DNA of 64,000 bases, from NCBI GenBank assembly GCA_947501845.1, contig CANMXP010000006.1, positions 172,372 through 236,371 of the forward strand, given 5' to 3'. The notes beneath the pieces are model-generated. The model had not been told where the DNA came from. It ran no database searches and saw nothing but the letters and a program-made list of their open reading frames with translations. The stretch comes from an uncultured Flavobacteriaceae bacterium (lineage in GTDB: Bacteria > Bacteroidota > Bacteroidia > Flavobacteriales > Flavobacteriaceae). Both the position numbers and the translations under genes were made by a program. Positions 1 through 8,461 of this stretch are shown here, piece after piece; position 1 is the stretch's first letter, and every line of letters begins with the position of its first letter.

Positions 1-437
1 ATTACATAGCTAGAGAAATCGGATACCTATTTAGAGGCTATAACGAAATTGCTATTATAGGTAAAATAACGCCTATAATTGTAGTGCTGTTTATTTTAAT
101 TATAACGTTTTTCAGAAAAAACAAAACGGCTATAGAACTTATAACCGCCATGCTATTGGTTTTATCATTTTACTACTTTACAACCACTACTGTTCACCCT
201 TGGTACGTAGCCACACTTTTAATACTATCTATATTTACTAAATACAAATTTCCTTTGGTCTGGAGTTTTGTTATTATACTAAGTTACTTGGCTTATATAA
301 ACCTTAACAAAGCAGACAAATCTGAAAACCTGTGGGTTATTGGTTTAGAATATATTATCGTTTACGGCGTCTTTTTTTGGGAAGTCTTTATAAAAAAAGA
401 AAGTCCTCAAACGAGTTTTAAGCGCTCTATTCTATAA
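1..437 (+). CDS. C-terminal end of a polytopic membrane glycosyltransferase (5' partial)
   Basis: The reading frame is open from base 3 through a TAA at 435-437, so this is the 3' end of a gene that starts before the window. The visible 145 or so residues are very hydrophobic, with about four membrane segments, and carry a HPWYVATLL motif in a membrane loop. Such HPWY motifs occur near the C-terminus of bacterial GT-C/GT87-type mannosyltransferases of Bacteroidota. The internal GTG at 84 is not the real start, because conserved-looking sequence (YIAREIGYLFRGYNE) precedes it. The last 31 bases overlap the convergent gene at 407-631. The family assignment is an inference from this fragment; the membrane character is seen directly. 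Confidence 0.55.
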   Translation, partial: YIAREIGYLFRGYNEIAIIGKITPIIVVLFILIITFFRKNKTAIELITAMLLVLSFYYFTTTTVHPWYVATLLILSIFTKYKFPLVWSFVIILSYLAYINLNKADKSENLWVIGLEYIIVYGVFFWEVFIKKESPQTSFKRSIL

Positions 438-631
438 AGAGCCTGATCTCTATCGTCAAAAACTTCTATAAACGACAACTTAAAAGATTTACCAATAAAA
501 GAATTATCATTTTTTAAGTCGTAATGATAAAGTGCTTTAGGATGTATTTCCTCAAAATCCAATTGTACACCATCATCAAACAAAAACGTGTAATAACCGT
601 CTTCGTATTGTTGAAAAATTGCTGTTTCCAT
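407..631 (-). CDS. small conserved hypothetical protein, 74 aa
   Basis: This is a short acidic/aromatic soluble protein starting METAIFQQYEDGYYTFLFDD. It has no signal peptide or membrane segment. The N-terminal half has the alternating aromatic pattern of a small beta-sheet domain, and the C-terminus is basic. It lies 24 bases downstream of the next small gene on the same strand and is probably cotranscribed with it. Its 3' end overlaps the end of the convergent glycosyltransferase gene by 31 bases, a tail-to-tail arrangement. I do not recognise a named family and assign no function. Confidence 0.6.
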   Translation of the reverse strand: METAIFQQYEDGYYTFLFDDGVQLDFEEIHPKALYHYDLKNDNSFIGKSFKLSFIEVFDDRDQALYRIERLKLV

Positions 632-655
632 TTACAAATAATTTAATAAATACTC

Positions 656-937
656 TTATTTCTCTTCTTCATCAAAATTTGTATCTGGTACTGGCGGGTT
701 TGTACTAGAGACATCTTCTTCGTCACCAAAGTCTGCCATAGCTTTGGCTAAGCGTGTCCCTACTTTAACTAGATAGATAGCATCTTCCGTTTTTACTTCA
801 ACGGCTTCAATTAAATCATTATGAGCATTTCTAAATGAAATAATATGGTCATCATCATATCCATCAGGAAATTTTTCAACTAAAAGATTTAAAATATCTT
901 TATTAAGTTTTTGATAATCTACAATAATGCGTTTCAT
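656..937 (-). CDS. conserved hypothetical protein, 93 aa, acidic tail
   Basis: The protein begins MKRIIVDYQKLNKDILNLLV and contains a compact region with FPDGYDDDHIISFRN and EAVEVKTEDAIYLVKV. It ends in a low-complexity acidic tail (NFDEEEK). This pattern matches small conserved proteins common in Flavobacteriia; I know of no experimentally defined role. It has no signal peptide and should be cytoplasmic. It precedes the 74-aa gene on the same strand with a 24-base gap, so the two likely form a bicistron. Confidence 0.65.
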   Translation of the reverse strand: MKRIIVDYQKLNKDILNLLVEKFPDGYDDDHIISFRNAHNDLIEAVEVKTEDAIYLVKVGTRLAKAMADFGDEEDVSSTNPPVPDTNFDEEEK

Positions 938-1297
938 TTTTAAAATTGGTTAAGTTTTAACATATATTGGTACTGTTAATATACAAATTAATTTTCGAAA
1001 TAAATATTTTTTTTTAAGAATTTTCTCTCAGAAACAAACAAGGCAAATTTATACCTATTAGGAATAGATATTTTGGAATAAACGGAAGCTAGCTTTAAAA
1101 TTCGGTGGCTCATCTGGTAAGCTACTTTTGAATTTGACTTCCTAATTTTCAAAAGCCCGAACGTGTGAACACATGTCATAATGTTCAGCTAAGTGCTATT
1201 ACAAATGAAACATAAAAAATTTAATTTAAGGTTTTTTCTATATTATTTTTTATAAAAATTTTTCAAAAAGGAAAGAAGCATTTTTTAGACAGGTTCA
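938..1297. other. intergenic stretch without a supported gene
   Basis: About 360 bases of AT-rich DNA. The only open frame (988-1179, minus) encodes 63 residues with no recognisable family and is preceded by no clear start context. I see no RNA gene or repeat here. Confidence 0.4.
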
Positions 1298-1326
1298 CAA
1301 AAAAAGGCTACCCTCATGGGTAGCCT
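1298..1326 (-). terminator. rho-independent terminator of the gene at 1352-1720
   Basis: There is a perfect 9-bp inverted repeat, AGGCTACCC (1305-1313) and GGGTAGCCT (1318-1326), with a 4-base loop. On the minus strand it is followed by a run of T (A at 1299-1305 on the plus strand). It sits 26 bases after the stop of the minus-strand gene, which is the expected place for its terminator. Confidence 0.85.
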
Positions 1327-1351
1327 TAAAGTATATACTTATTATTGCTGT

Positions 1352-1720
1352 TTACAGCTTTTCTAATTTGGTAATCGTATTAACATCTGTTTCGACATCA
1401 TTACCATCGGCATCTTTTGTTAATGCAACTTCGGTGGTATAAGTTACCTTAAAACTTTCACCAACCATGGCTTGAGAGCTTAAATCGAAACTACCCAAAA
1501 CAGTATCATCAACTTTCTGAAATGATAACTTCTCTCCACCATCTCCTTGAACTGTAAAAATATAGGCACTACCGTCATGACCTTCATAAACGGCATCTAC
1601 CTCCTTGGAATCTTGAATAACCAATTGCGCTTCACTTAAAGGCACTTCTGTCTTAAAACTTGATAATGTAAAAAACAGCATCATAAAACTACATAACATA
1701 AATAAAAACTTTGTTCTCAT
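1352..1720 (-). CDS. exported hypothetical protein, about 122 aa
   Basis: I place the start at the ATG at 1720 (MRTKFLFMLCSFMMLFFTLS), because this gives a normal Sec signal peptide directly; the longer frame to 1795 adds 25 residues of unlikely sequence. The mature part is acidic and beta-rich (VIQDSKEVDAVYEGHDGSAY) and has no membrane anchor. There is no lipobox cysteine, so it is probably periplasmic or secreted. It has its own terminator at 1298-1326 and a 329-base upstream gap with an inverted repeat, so it looks monocistronic. I do not recognise the family. Confidence 0.6.
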   Translation of the reverse strand: MRTKFLFMLCSFMMLFFTLSSFKTEVPLSEAQLVIQDSKEVDAVYEGHDGSAYIFTVQGDGGEKLSFQKVDDTVLGSFDLSSQAMVGESFKVTYTTEVALTKDADGNDVETDVNTITKLEKL

Positions 1721-1792
1721 TTTGATAAAATTTAAAAAATTAAAATAAAATAATTTGCAGGAATCAACCTGTAGGTTAAGTTCATAATATAC

Positions 1793-1818
1793 CAATAGCT
1801 TTACGTCTAAAGCTATTG
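1793..1818. repeat. perfect 11-bp inverted repeat upstream of the 1352-1720 gene
   Basis: CAATAGCTTTA (1793-1803), the loop CGTC, and TAAAGCTATTG (1808-1818) form a perfect hairpin 73 bases upstream of the predicted ATG at 1720. It lacks a T-run on either side, so it is unlikely to be a terminator. It could be an operator or a leader hairpin; the sequence does not decide. Confidence 0.5.
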
Positions 1819-2049
1819 ATAGTTATTATATTATAAGTTACGCACCAGCATTTTTTTTAGATTTCAAAAAGTGGTTTTTAACTAAAGATTAACAAAAGGT
1901 TATTTAAATATTCTGCAAAAAAACAAACCTCTATTTAAACCACTTAATATTTCTATTTATTATAAAAACAAATAGATAACTTAATGATAAAGAAAAAAGA
2001 TGAAGTAAATATTTATTGGTTGTCTTATATAGTCATGCTATAGCTATTA

Positions 2050-2895
2050 TTAAAGCATTTTTAAAGTATTCAATTCCTGTTCTGTAAGATGCTTCCATGA
2101 GCCACGAGGAATATCCTTTTTAGTAAGGTGACCTATGGCTACGCAATCTAAATTTTCAATCTCATACTTTAAATAATCGAATATCGTACGAATGATCGTG
2201 TTTCCTGTATTTTTAACCTTAAGACCTATTTCTTTTTTTGAAGCGCCCTGAATATAACTAATTTCTTCAACAGTAATTAATTTTCCTTCTACCTTAAAAC
2301 CTGCTTGGATCTTTTTTAAATCTTCTAGTTTTAAGTTTTTATTCAATTCTATATGAAATAAGCGAGCTACGCCATTTTTAGAGTTTGTAAACTTATCTAC
2401 AATACTATCATCATTGGTAAATAATAATAATCCTTTAGAATTTCTACCTAAACGACCTATAGGTTTTATTCTGGATGTTGTTGCATTGGCAACTAAGTCC
2501 ATCACCGTTCTTCCCTTACCTTCACTGGTCGTTGTTGCAAAACCTTTTGGTTTGTTAAGTAAGACATAAGCTTTTTTCTCTGGGTTAATACGAGCACCAT
2601 CATAACGAACCTCATCTCCAATTTTAACTTTATAACCCATTTCTGTAATTACTTTTCCATTCACAGAAACTAAACCTGTTGCAATATGGACATCTGCTTC
2701 TCTACGAGAACATACTCCAGAATTGGCCACATATTTGTTTAATCTAATCTCACTAGGGTTAGATGGTTTTTTATTTTGGTGATCATCATTCTTTTTAAAG
2801 GGGGCTTTTCCTTTTGCAAAACTTTTCTTGAAGTCTTTTTTAGAACCCCCAACCGAAGTTTTCCCTTTTCTTTGTCCACCTTGTTGCTTAGCCAT
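2050..2895 (-). CDS. RsuA/RluB-family pseudouridine synthase-like protein with altered catalytic site
   Basis: The N-terminal 45 or so residues are a basic, low-complexity extension. An S4 RNA-binding domain follows (about 49-95, IRLNKYVANSGVCSRREAD), then a catalytic domain of the RsuA/RluB/RluF type (about 105-281). The family signature GRLDxxTxGLLLxTNDG, which holds the catalytic Asp, reads GRLGRNSKGLLLFTNDD here, so the Asp is replaced by Gly150 (codon at 2446-2448). The C-terminal RNRIVRR-type motif is also changed, to GNTIIRTIF. The S4 fold looks intact, so RNA binding may persist, but rRNA pseudouridylation is doubtful. It is transcribed leftwards after the nitrilase gene (57-base gap). 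The family is secure; the lack of activity is inferred from the missing residue. Confidence 0.85.
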   Translation of the reverse strand: MAKQQGGQRKGKTSVGGSKKDFKKSFAKGKAPFKKNDDHQNKKPSNPSEIRLNKYVANSGVCSRREADVHIATGLVSVNGKVITEMGYKVKIGDEVRYDGARINPEKKAYVLLNKPKGFATTTSEGKGRTVMDLVANATTSRIKPIGRLGRNSKGLLLFTNDDSIVDKFTNSKNGVARLFHIELNKNLKLEDLKKIQAGFKVEGKLITVEEISYIQGASKKEIGLKVKNTGNTIIRTIFDYLKYEIENLDCVAIGHLTKKDIPRGSWKHLTEQELNTLKML

Positions 2896-2952
2896 GACTC
2901 TATTTTTCTTGCAAAGATATAGTTAAATTTATGATTGACGATTCAAGAATGC

Positions 2953-3915
2953 CTATTTGTTTTTGTCTTCGAACTCAACTGTAGATTGACGTGTTCTATC
3001 AACATAGAGCTTAGTAACATCTGGTCTTGAATAATGACCAACGGGATCGAAGTTTTGGCGCTCTTCCAATACACGGTTAAAATCAATTGTTTGTATAATC
3101 AAGCCTTCTTTATGCAAAACAGGTTCGATTATCCATTCACCATCTGGTCCAGCAATACAACTACCTCCATTAGCCAAAATATCTGGGGCTTTATCTAATA
3201 TTTTATCCAAATGTGGTGTCACTTTTGGAAAATCGCCTTTGGCCATTAAACTAGATACCGATATAACAAAAGAACGCGATTCTCGGGCTATAAAACGGGT
3301 AATATCTTTCGTATTATGATCACTTCCTGGCCAAACAGCAATATGCAAATCTTCCCCCAAACCATATAGAGCTGCTCTTGGCAAAGGCATCCAATTTTCC
3401 CAACAATTTAATCCACCAACAGTAAATTGTTTTAAAGAATGTACCTGCAAACCATTGCCATCGCCTGGAGACCATGTTAATCGCTCATCATAAGTGGGCT
3501 GTAACTTTCTATGCACCGATTGAATACTTCCTTCCGAATTGATGTACACCAAAGAAGCATACACGCTATGTCCGCCACGATCTAATGGACGCTCTATAAC
3601 GCCTAAATAAACAGCTATTTTATGCTCTTTTGATAATGCACAAATAGATTTTAAATCGCCCTTTTCTATACAAATTGCATTAGACACATAATGTGCATGC
3701 AATTCTTTATTCACTGCTTTATTCCATTCTGCACCACCTGTTAATGCTAACCAAAATGGGTAACCTGGCACTAAACCTTCTCCAAAAACAATCAATTCCA
3801 CACCTTCTTTAGAGGCATCTATGATTGATTGCTCTACTTTTTTCAAGGTAGCTTTTTTATTCAACCAAACTGGTGAAATTTGAGCAAGTGCTACTTTTAA
3901 TATATTATCTCCCAT
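2953..3915 (-). CDS. nitrilase-family carbon-nitrogen hydrolase
   Basis: A 320-residue protein of the nitrilase superfamily, which uses a Glu-Lys-Cys triad to hydrolyse nitriles or amides. The triad is visible: Glu46 in VFGEGLVPGYPFW, Lys137 in HRKLQPTYDE and Cys171 in GGLNCWENW. The sequence after the Cys (NWMPLPRAALYG) and the RLTWSPGDG segment are typical of true nitrilases (branch 1) rather than amidases or beta-ureidopropionases. Its ATG overlaps the TAA of the upstream UbiA-family gene by one base, showing translational coupling inside the isoprenoid gene cluster. There is no signal peptide, so it is cytoplasmic. The substrate cannot be read from the sequence. Confidence 0.88.
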   Translation of the reverse strand: MGDNILKVALAQISPVWLNKKATLKKVEQSIIDASKEGVELIVFGEGLVPGYPFWLALTGGAEWNKAVNKELHAHYVSNAICIEKGDLKSICALSKEHKIAVYLGVIERPLDRGGHSVYASLVYINSEGSIQSVHRKLQPTYDERLTWSPGDGNGLQVHSLKQFTVGGLNCWENWMPLPRAALYGLGEDLHIAVWPGSDHNTKDITRFIARESRSFVISVSSLMAKGDFPKVTPHLDKILDKAPDILANGGSCIAGPDGEWIIEPVLHKEGLIIQTIDFNRVLEERQNFDPVGHYSRPDVTKLYVDRTRQSTVEFEDKNK

Positions 3916-4817
3916 TAAATTCTATTTAAAACAACTGTAATATCAATCAATAAAATACTAAAAACACCTAGTACGATTATGAATTTTAATGTATTATGAA
4001 GTATAAGGTAATGTGTTTTTGTGTTATATTTCCAGAGTACCGCCAAAAAGCACAGCAATAATAATGTACTCAAATAAAAATATAGATGCATATGCCCTAC
4101 TTCAAACTTAAACAACAATAAATACGTTGGGATCAAGGTTAAAACAGATAAAATGGATAACATGACCTTAGATGTTTTTTCTCCATAAGTAATTGGAATG
4201 GTTTTATAATTCTGAGCCAAATCGCCTTTTATGTTTTCTAAATCTTTGGTAAGCTCTCGCATAGAAATAATTAAAAACAAAAACATGGCGTGCACAAAAA
4301 TGACCGTTTCGAAATTTTTATAGTACATAAAAATGGCAAAAAATGGTGTTATGGTCAAAATAGCAGATGTTAGGTTACCTACAAACGGTAACTTTTTTAA
4401 TTTATGGGAATAAAACCAAATACCAAATATGTAAATAGAAAAGAAAAGAACTGCTTTAAAAGAAACATAGCTAGCCATAATCACTGCTAAAAAATTTAAA
4501 ACAAAATAAAAAGAGAGTTTTGTATTTTGACTTACCAATCTATCCAATCTGGATTTAATAGGTCTATTGATTAAATCTTTCTCCGAATCATAAAAATTAT
4601 TTATAATGTACCCTCCTGCAATAGTTGCCGCAGATGCCAAAACAATCATGAACAAATTAAGATCGAAAATGACTTGCTTCAATGTTTTGTTATGAGCTAA
4701 AATATAGATGGATGTTAAATATTGAGCAATAACAATAATTAAAATATTGTAGCCCCTTACAACAGAAAATAAACTAAAAAACTTAAGTAAAATATGTTTT
4801 TGCCTTCTGCTTAGCAT
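3915..4817 (-). CDS. UbiA-family prenyltransferase (geranylgeranylglycerol-phosphate geranylgeranyltransferase-like)
   Basis: An integral membrane protein with about eight to nine hydrophobic segments. The two Asp-rich motifs of the UbiA superfamily, which bind Mg-diphosphate, are visible: NNFYDSEKDLINRP in the first half and RELTKDLENIKGD in the second. I prefer the ATG at 4817 (MLSRRQKHILLKFFS) to the one at 4850, because the extra 11 residues look unlike a membrane protein start. It follows the mevalonate kinase gene on the same strand and is coupled to the nitrilase gene (TAATG overlap). This context supports an isoprenyl-diphosphate substrate made by the mevalonate pathway. The exact acceptor (glycerol phosphate, quinone or other) is not determined. 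Confidence 0.82.
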   Translation of the reverse strand: MLSRRQKHILLKFFSLFSVVRGYNILIIVIAQYLTSIYILAHNKTLKQVIFDLNLFMIVLASAATIAGGYIINNFYDSEKDLINRPIKSRLDRLVSQNTKLSFYFVLNFLAVIMASYVSFKAVLFFSIYIFGIWFYSHKLKKLPFVGNLTSAILTITPFFAIFMYYKNFETVIFVHAMFLFLIISMRELTKDLENIKGDLAQNYKTIPITYGEKTSKVMLSILSVLTLIPTYLLLFKFEVGHMHLYFYLSTLLLLCFLAVLWKYNTKTHYLILHNTLKFIIVLGVFSILLIDITVVLNRI

Positions 4818-4893
4818 AAAAAACGTCATGTTTGTAATTCTGAAACACACTTTGACTACCCTCAGCGCGAGAATTTATAACGATAAGCGAAGT

Positions 4894-5823
4894 TTAGAAA
4901 TTGTAAACGACCTCTAATTTATAGTCTCTGAGTGATTGTTTTGCTTTATCGATATCTTCTGTAAACCCAAGAATGTAGCCTCCGCCTCCAGAACCACAAA
5001 GCTTTAAATAATATTCGTTTGTTTCGATGCCTTTTTTCCAAAGTTCATGAAACTGCTGTGGGATCATAGGTTTAAAGTGGTTTAAAACGACTTTCGATAA
5101 ACTCTTTGTATTTTTAAATAGCGACTTAATATTTCCATTTAAAAAATCATCAATACAAGCATCGGTATGTTTTATAAATTGGTCTTTAAGCATACTACGG
5201 AAACCTTCTTGTTTCATGTTTTCCATAAAGATACTTACCATAGGTGCCGTTTCTCCAATAATACCACTATCTAATAGAAACACAGCATTTTTACCTTCAT
5301 TCTTCTGTGAAGGAATCCCTGTTGCTTCAATATTATCTTTAGAATTGATAAGAATAGGAATACTTAAATAACTATTTAATGGATCTAAACCAGAAGATTT
5401 TCCATGAAAAAAAGATTCCATTGCCGAAAAAATGGCCTTTAGTTTCAGTAGTTTTTCGCGGGTTAAATTTTCTAAAACCGTAATTTTGTTTTGGGCATAT
5501 TTATCGTAAATAGCAGCAACCAAAGCACCACTACTTCCTACACCGTAACCTTGCGGGATAGATGAATCGAAATACATACCAGCATTAACATGTTGTTTTA
5601 GTAATTCTATATCGAAAGTTACTAATTCAGAATCAACATTTTCTAAGTAACCAACAAACCCCTTTAAGCTTTTGTTTGATTCAATGGCCGTATCAGAAGG
5701 ATTTTCATCCGTCTTTAAAGCACCGTTGTAAAAATTATAAGGAATAGATAAACCTTTGGAATCCTTAATGATACCATACTCTCCGAAGAGTAATATTTTT
5801 GAGTAAAAAAGAGGTCCTTTCAT
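4894..5823 (-). CDS. mevalonate kinase-like GHMP kinase
   Basis: A GHMP-superfamily kinase of 309 residues. The N-terminus PLFYSKILLFGEYGII corresponds to the KxxLxGEH-type substrate motif of mevalonate kinases. The ATP-binding glycine/serine loop is PQGYGVGSSGALVAA, and a C-terminal GGGG loop (KLCGSGGGGYILGF) completes the family's three motifs. It would phosphorylate mevalonate (or phosphomevalonate) in the cytoplasm. It lies between mvaD and the prenyltransferase gene on the same strand, which fits an isoprenoid operon. Mevalonate and phosphomevalonate kinases of Flavobacteriia are similar, so the exact substrate is less sure than the family. Confidence 0.85.
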   Translation of the reverse strand: MKGPLFYSKILLFGEYGIIKDSKGLSIPYNFYNGALKTDENPSDTAIESNKSLKGFVGYLENVDSELVTFDIELLKQHVNAGMYFDSSIPQGYGVGSSGALVAAIYDKYAQNKITVLENLTREKLLKLKAIFSAMESFFHGKSSGLDPLNSYLSIPILINSKDNIEATGIPSQKNEGKNAVFLLDSGIIGETAPMVSIFMENMKQEGFRSMLKDQFIKHTDACIDDFLNGNIKSLFKNTKSLSKVVLNHFKPMIPQQFHELWKKGIETNEYYLKLCGSGGGGYILGFTEDIDKAKQSLRDYKLEVVYNF

Positions 5824-5863
5824 AATTCCTAATGAAAAATTAATAATGCAAAGTTAATAATTA

Positions 5864-6208
5864 TTATTTTGATGATTTCACTATGCTAACTAACAATTTC
5901 AACATTTCCTGAGATTTAGGTTTAAATCGATTAAATTCTTCTTTATTTATATATTCAGTAGCATGAAGTAAATCTAACCAATAATCTGTTTCATTAGCTT
6001 CTTTAAGACTTATTGACATTTTACTAGTAAAATCTGCTCTGCTTTGTGCAAACTCAGCTTCCCGAACATTTGCCCCAATAGATGTCCCAGATTTCAACAA
6101 CTGCCTTGACATTACATATTCTTTTTTATTATTGGCTAAGTCCTTGTATAAATCAACTATAGCAACTGCAAAATCAAAACTTTTAATTTTAATAATATTT
6201 TGTTTCAT
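5864..6208 (-). CDS. four-helix-bundle protein (23S rRNA intervening-sequence type)
   Basis: A 114-residue all-helical protein with the signature KSFDFAVAIVDLYKDL, LLKSGTSIGANVREAE and SISLKEANETDYWLDLL. This matches the small four-helix-bundle family (often named S23 ribosomal or intervening-sequence proteins) widespread in Bacteroidota. Such proteins occur inside 23S rRNA intervening sequences and also as free-standing genes; their function is unclear. Here it sits between mvaD (58-base gap) and the mevalonate kinase gene (40-base gap) on the same strand, apparently as an insertion into the isoprenoid operon. Confidence 0.85.
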   Translation of the reverse strand: MKQNIIKIKSFDFAVAIVDLYKDLANNKKEYVMSRQLLKSGTSIGANVREAEFAQSRADFTSKMSISLKEANETDYWLDLLHATEYINKEEFNRFKPKSQEMLKLLVSIVKSSK

Positions 6209-6266
6209 TAATGAATGTTAAAATTGATGATTAAATATAGTCAATTTAATTCTTCATTATTACCTT

Positions 6267-7382
6267 TTAATTATTAATCAACTTCGCTCCAAATCCAATT
6301 TTATCGTTAATATACTGACCTTTTTGACAAAATACAACTAATTTATTCTTAATGAATTCACAAACTTGTTCACATTCACTTTCTGGGTACAAGACGTGTA
6401 CATTGGCGCCCGCATCTAAGGTAAAACAAACTTTTGAGTTAGTTTCCTGCCTAAATGCCCAAATCTTATTTATTATCTCTAAGGTATTTGGTTTCATTAA
6501 AATGAAATACGGCATACTGGTCATCATCATGGCATGAAGCGTTAATGCCTCGCTTTCAACAATTTCAATAAACATATCTAAATCACCATCTTCAAATACC
6601 TTTATCAAAGTAGACATACTTTTATGGGCTTGTTTAAATCGTTCTTGCGCAAACGAGTGTCCATGCATTAAATTATGGCCAACCGTGCTGCTTACTTGTT
6701 TTTCGCCTTTATCAACCAATAAAATGGTATCCTGATAATTCTTGAAATTTTTATGCACTTCAAAAGGGTACTTTACTCCAAATAAATCTGAGCTTCCATC
6801 AATTTCATCATGTTTTCCCCAGACTACTAAATCGCCTTCTAAACTCCTACAGGCACTTCCCGAGCCCAAACGTGCTAAAAAAGAGGTTTTTTGAATGAAA
6901 AAATCATTGCCAATCGACTTATCTGCTACATTTAAGGAGGCATCAGATTCAACCAGTAATTTTTCCACACTCATCAAGCATAAAGCCAAAGCACTCATAC
7001 CACTTGCAGAGGAAGCAATACCAGAACTATGAGGAAAAGTATTGGATGTTTCAATTTTAAAATGATAGTCTTTTAAAAATGGTAAATAAGCTTCAATGCG
7101 TTTGAAAAAAGTTTCAATCTTTGGTTTGAACCCTTCCTTTTTATCACCATCTAAAAGAACATCGAAAGAGAAATCATCCTGACTTTCTTTTTTGGAAAAA
7201 CTTAAAGTTGTTGTCGTTTTACAATTATCGAGCGTAAAACTAATTGATGGGTTCTCAGGGATTTGTTGTGCTTTTTTACCCCAATATTTAACCAAAGCGA
7301 TATTACTAGGCGATGACCATGTAAAGCTGCCTTTTTCAACAGAACTAGTATAAGATTTAGGAATAAATTGTTCTTCTTGCAT
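6267..7382 (-). CDS. mvaD: diphosphomevalonate decarboxylase
   Basis: The last enzyme of the mevalonate pathway, converting mevalonate 5-diphosphate to isopentenyl diphosphate. The family signature is clear: SPSNIALVKYWGKK near residue 24, the ATP loop SSGIASSASGMSALALCL, a GSGSACRS motif and the C-terminal LDAGANVHVLY, which carries the conserved Asp. The 371-residue length is slightly above the usual 320-360 because of the N-terminal tail. It appears to be the first gene of the minus-strand isoprenoid cluster and lies divergent to the lipoprotein gene at 7551, with a 168-base gap that should hold both promoters. Confidence 0.93.
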   Translation of the reverse strand: MQEEQFIPKSYTSSVEKGSFTWSSPSNIALVKYWGKKAQQIPENPSISFTLDNCKTTTTLSFSKKESQDDFSFDVLLDGDKKEGFKPKIETFFKRIEAYLPFLKDYHFKIETSNTFPHSSGIASSASGMSALALCLMSVEKLLVESDASLNVADKSIGNDFFIQKTSFLARLGSGSACRSLEGDLVVWGKHDEIDGSSDLFGVKYPFEVHKNFKNYQDTILLVDKGEKQVSSTVGHNLMHGHSFAQERFKQAHKSMSTLIKVFEDGDLDMFIEIVESEALTLHAMMMTSMPYFILMKPNTLEIINKIWAFRQETNSKVCFTLDAGANVHVLYPESECEQVCEFIKNKLVVFCQKGQYINDKIGFGAKLINN

Positions 7383-7550
7383 GCTCGTTTAAATCTGCCG
7401 CCAAAGATTTTTCAAATCAAACTTTTATAGGTCGGCAATTAATATTTGGCAAAAATAGGAAATATCAAATTGCTCACCTATTTGCAAATTATAATTTGAC
7501 GCAACCAAATGACTACTTTCGCATCTATATAACAAAATATTAAAAGCACT

Positions 7551-7925
7551 ATGAAAAGGATTGTTCTAATTTTTGCCCTTATTGGATTCATATCATCTTG
7601 CTCAGATGATGACAACACAACAAATCAAGACACATTAAATGGAATCTGGCATTTAATCGATGTAACCTGTGAGTGCCTTCCTGTTGACTTCCAAAAAGGG
7701 GAACATGTTTGGAATTTTGATCTGTCAAATAGCAAGGTAAATGTTGTTAATAATCCTGACGAAACTTTACAAATACTAGACACAGGAAACTACACTTTTT
7801 CATTAAAAGAAGGTAAAATAACTATTTTAACGGTTGAATACGATTACTATTTTAAAAGTGGTAATTTGTTTTTATCAGACCGCCCCGAATTAGATGGCCC
7901 CTTAATGGAATTCACCAGAAATTAA
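7551..7925 (+). CDS. small lipoprotein, lipocalin-like size
   Basis: A 124-residue lipoprotein. The signal peptide ends in a lipobox (GFISSC) and the cysteine is followed by SDDDN, the acidic pattern that directs surface export of lipoproteins in Bacteroidota. The mature part (GIWHLIDVTCECLPVDF, then alternating beta strands ending LMEFTRN) resembles the lipocalin-like lipoproteins of Flavobacteriia. The 3' end overlaps the convergent DUF1697 gene by four bases. A near-consensus flavobacterial -7 element (TACTTTCG, 7514-7521) lies upstream. Function unknown. Confidence 0.75.
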   Translation: MKRIVLIFALIGFISSCSDDDNTTNQDTLNGIWHLIDVTCECLPVDFQKGEHVWNFDLSNSKVNVVNNPDETLQILDTGNYTFSLKEGKITILTVEYDYYFKSGNLFLSDRPELDGPLMEFTRN

Positions 7926-8461
7926 GGTTCACTTGAAGATAATTCTAAAAGTTTTACCATAGTTTTATAGTTCCTTGCTGTTGCAGTTGTTTTGAGTTTA
8001 CGCTCGAAAAAATTATTGTTATATTTTGCCTTTCCATAACCCGTAGAGCAATGGAAATAAATGCAGTTATCCGTTATAACAAACTCTTCGTTTGGATGTG
8101 ATATTTTTGAAGCTTCAGCAATTAAGTCTTTATCTGGAATTGCATATAATAGTGTAAAATAGCTGTTCACTTTCTTTTCTTCAGGAAATGGGCAGTTATC
8201 AAAAACCTCTTGTAAATCTTGTGGTCTTTTTACAAGAATGGGAACTTCAAAACCAAAATGCGTTTTGATAGCTTCATGTATTTTTAATTCTAGCTTTTGG
8301 GTCTCTTTTTCTAATGCTTTAAAAATCACATTTCCACTTTGAATGTAAGTCTGTACTGATTCTAAGCCTATGTTAGAAAGCAATTCTCGCAACTCTGCCA
8401 TGGGGATTTTCTTTTGTCCGCTAACATTAATACCTCTTAAAAGTGCTATGTATGTTTTCAT
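7922..8461 (-). CDS. DUF1697 family protein
   Basis: The N-terminus MKTYIALLRGINVSGQKKIP followed by QTYIQSGNVIFKA is the hallmark of the DUF1697 family, small cytoplasmic proteins of about 180 residues with no established biochemical role. The length (179) is normal. It ends in convergent overlap with the lipoprotein gene at 7551-7925. It follows the toxin gene (8462-8734) directly, with no gap, so the three minus-strand genes 8933 to 7922 may share a transcript. Confidence 0.9.
   Translation of the reverse strand: MKTYIALLRGINVSGQKKIPMAELRELLSNIGLESVQTYIQSGNVIFKALEKETQKLELKIHEAIKTHFGFEVPILVKRPQDLQEVFDNCPFPEEKKVNSYFTLLYAIPDKDLIAEASKISHPNEEFVITDNCIYFHCSTGYGKAKYNNNFFERKLKTTATARNYKTMVKLLELSSSEP

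Noticed and set aside
988..1179. 63-residue open frame on the minus strand
   Set aside because: No recognisable family, basic random-looking composition and no start context; the region reads as intergenic.
7383..7550. Exact promoters in the mvaD/lipoprotein gap
   Set aside because: Only a partial match (TACTTTCG) with non-ideal spacing to TTTG was found, so it is not listed as a separate promoter.
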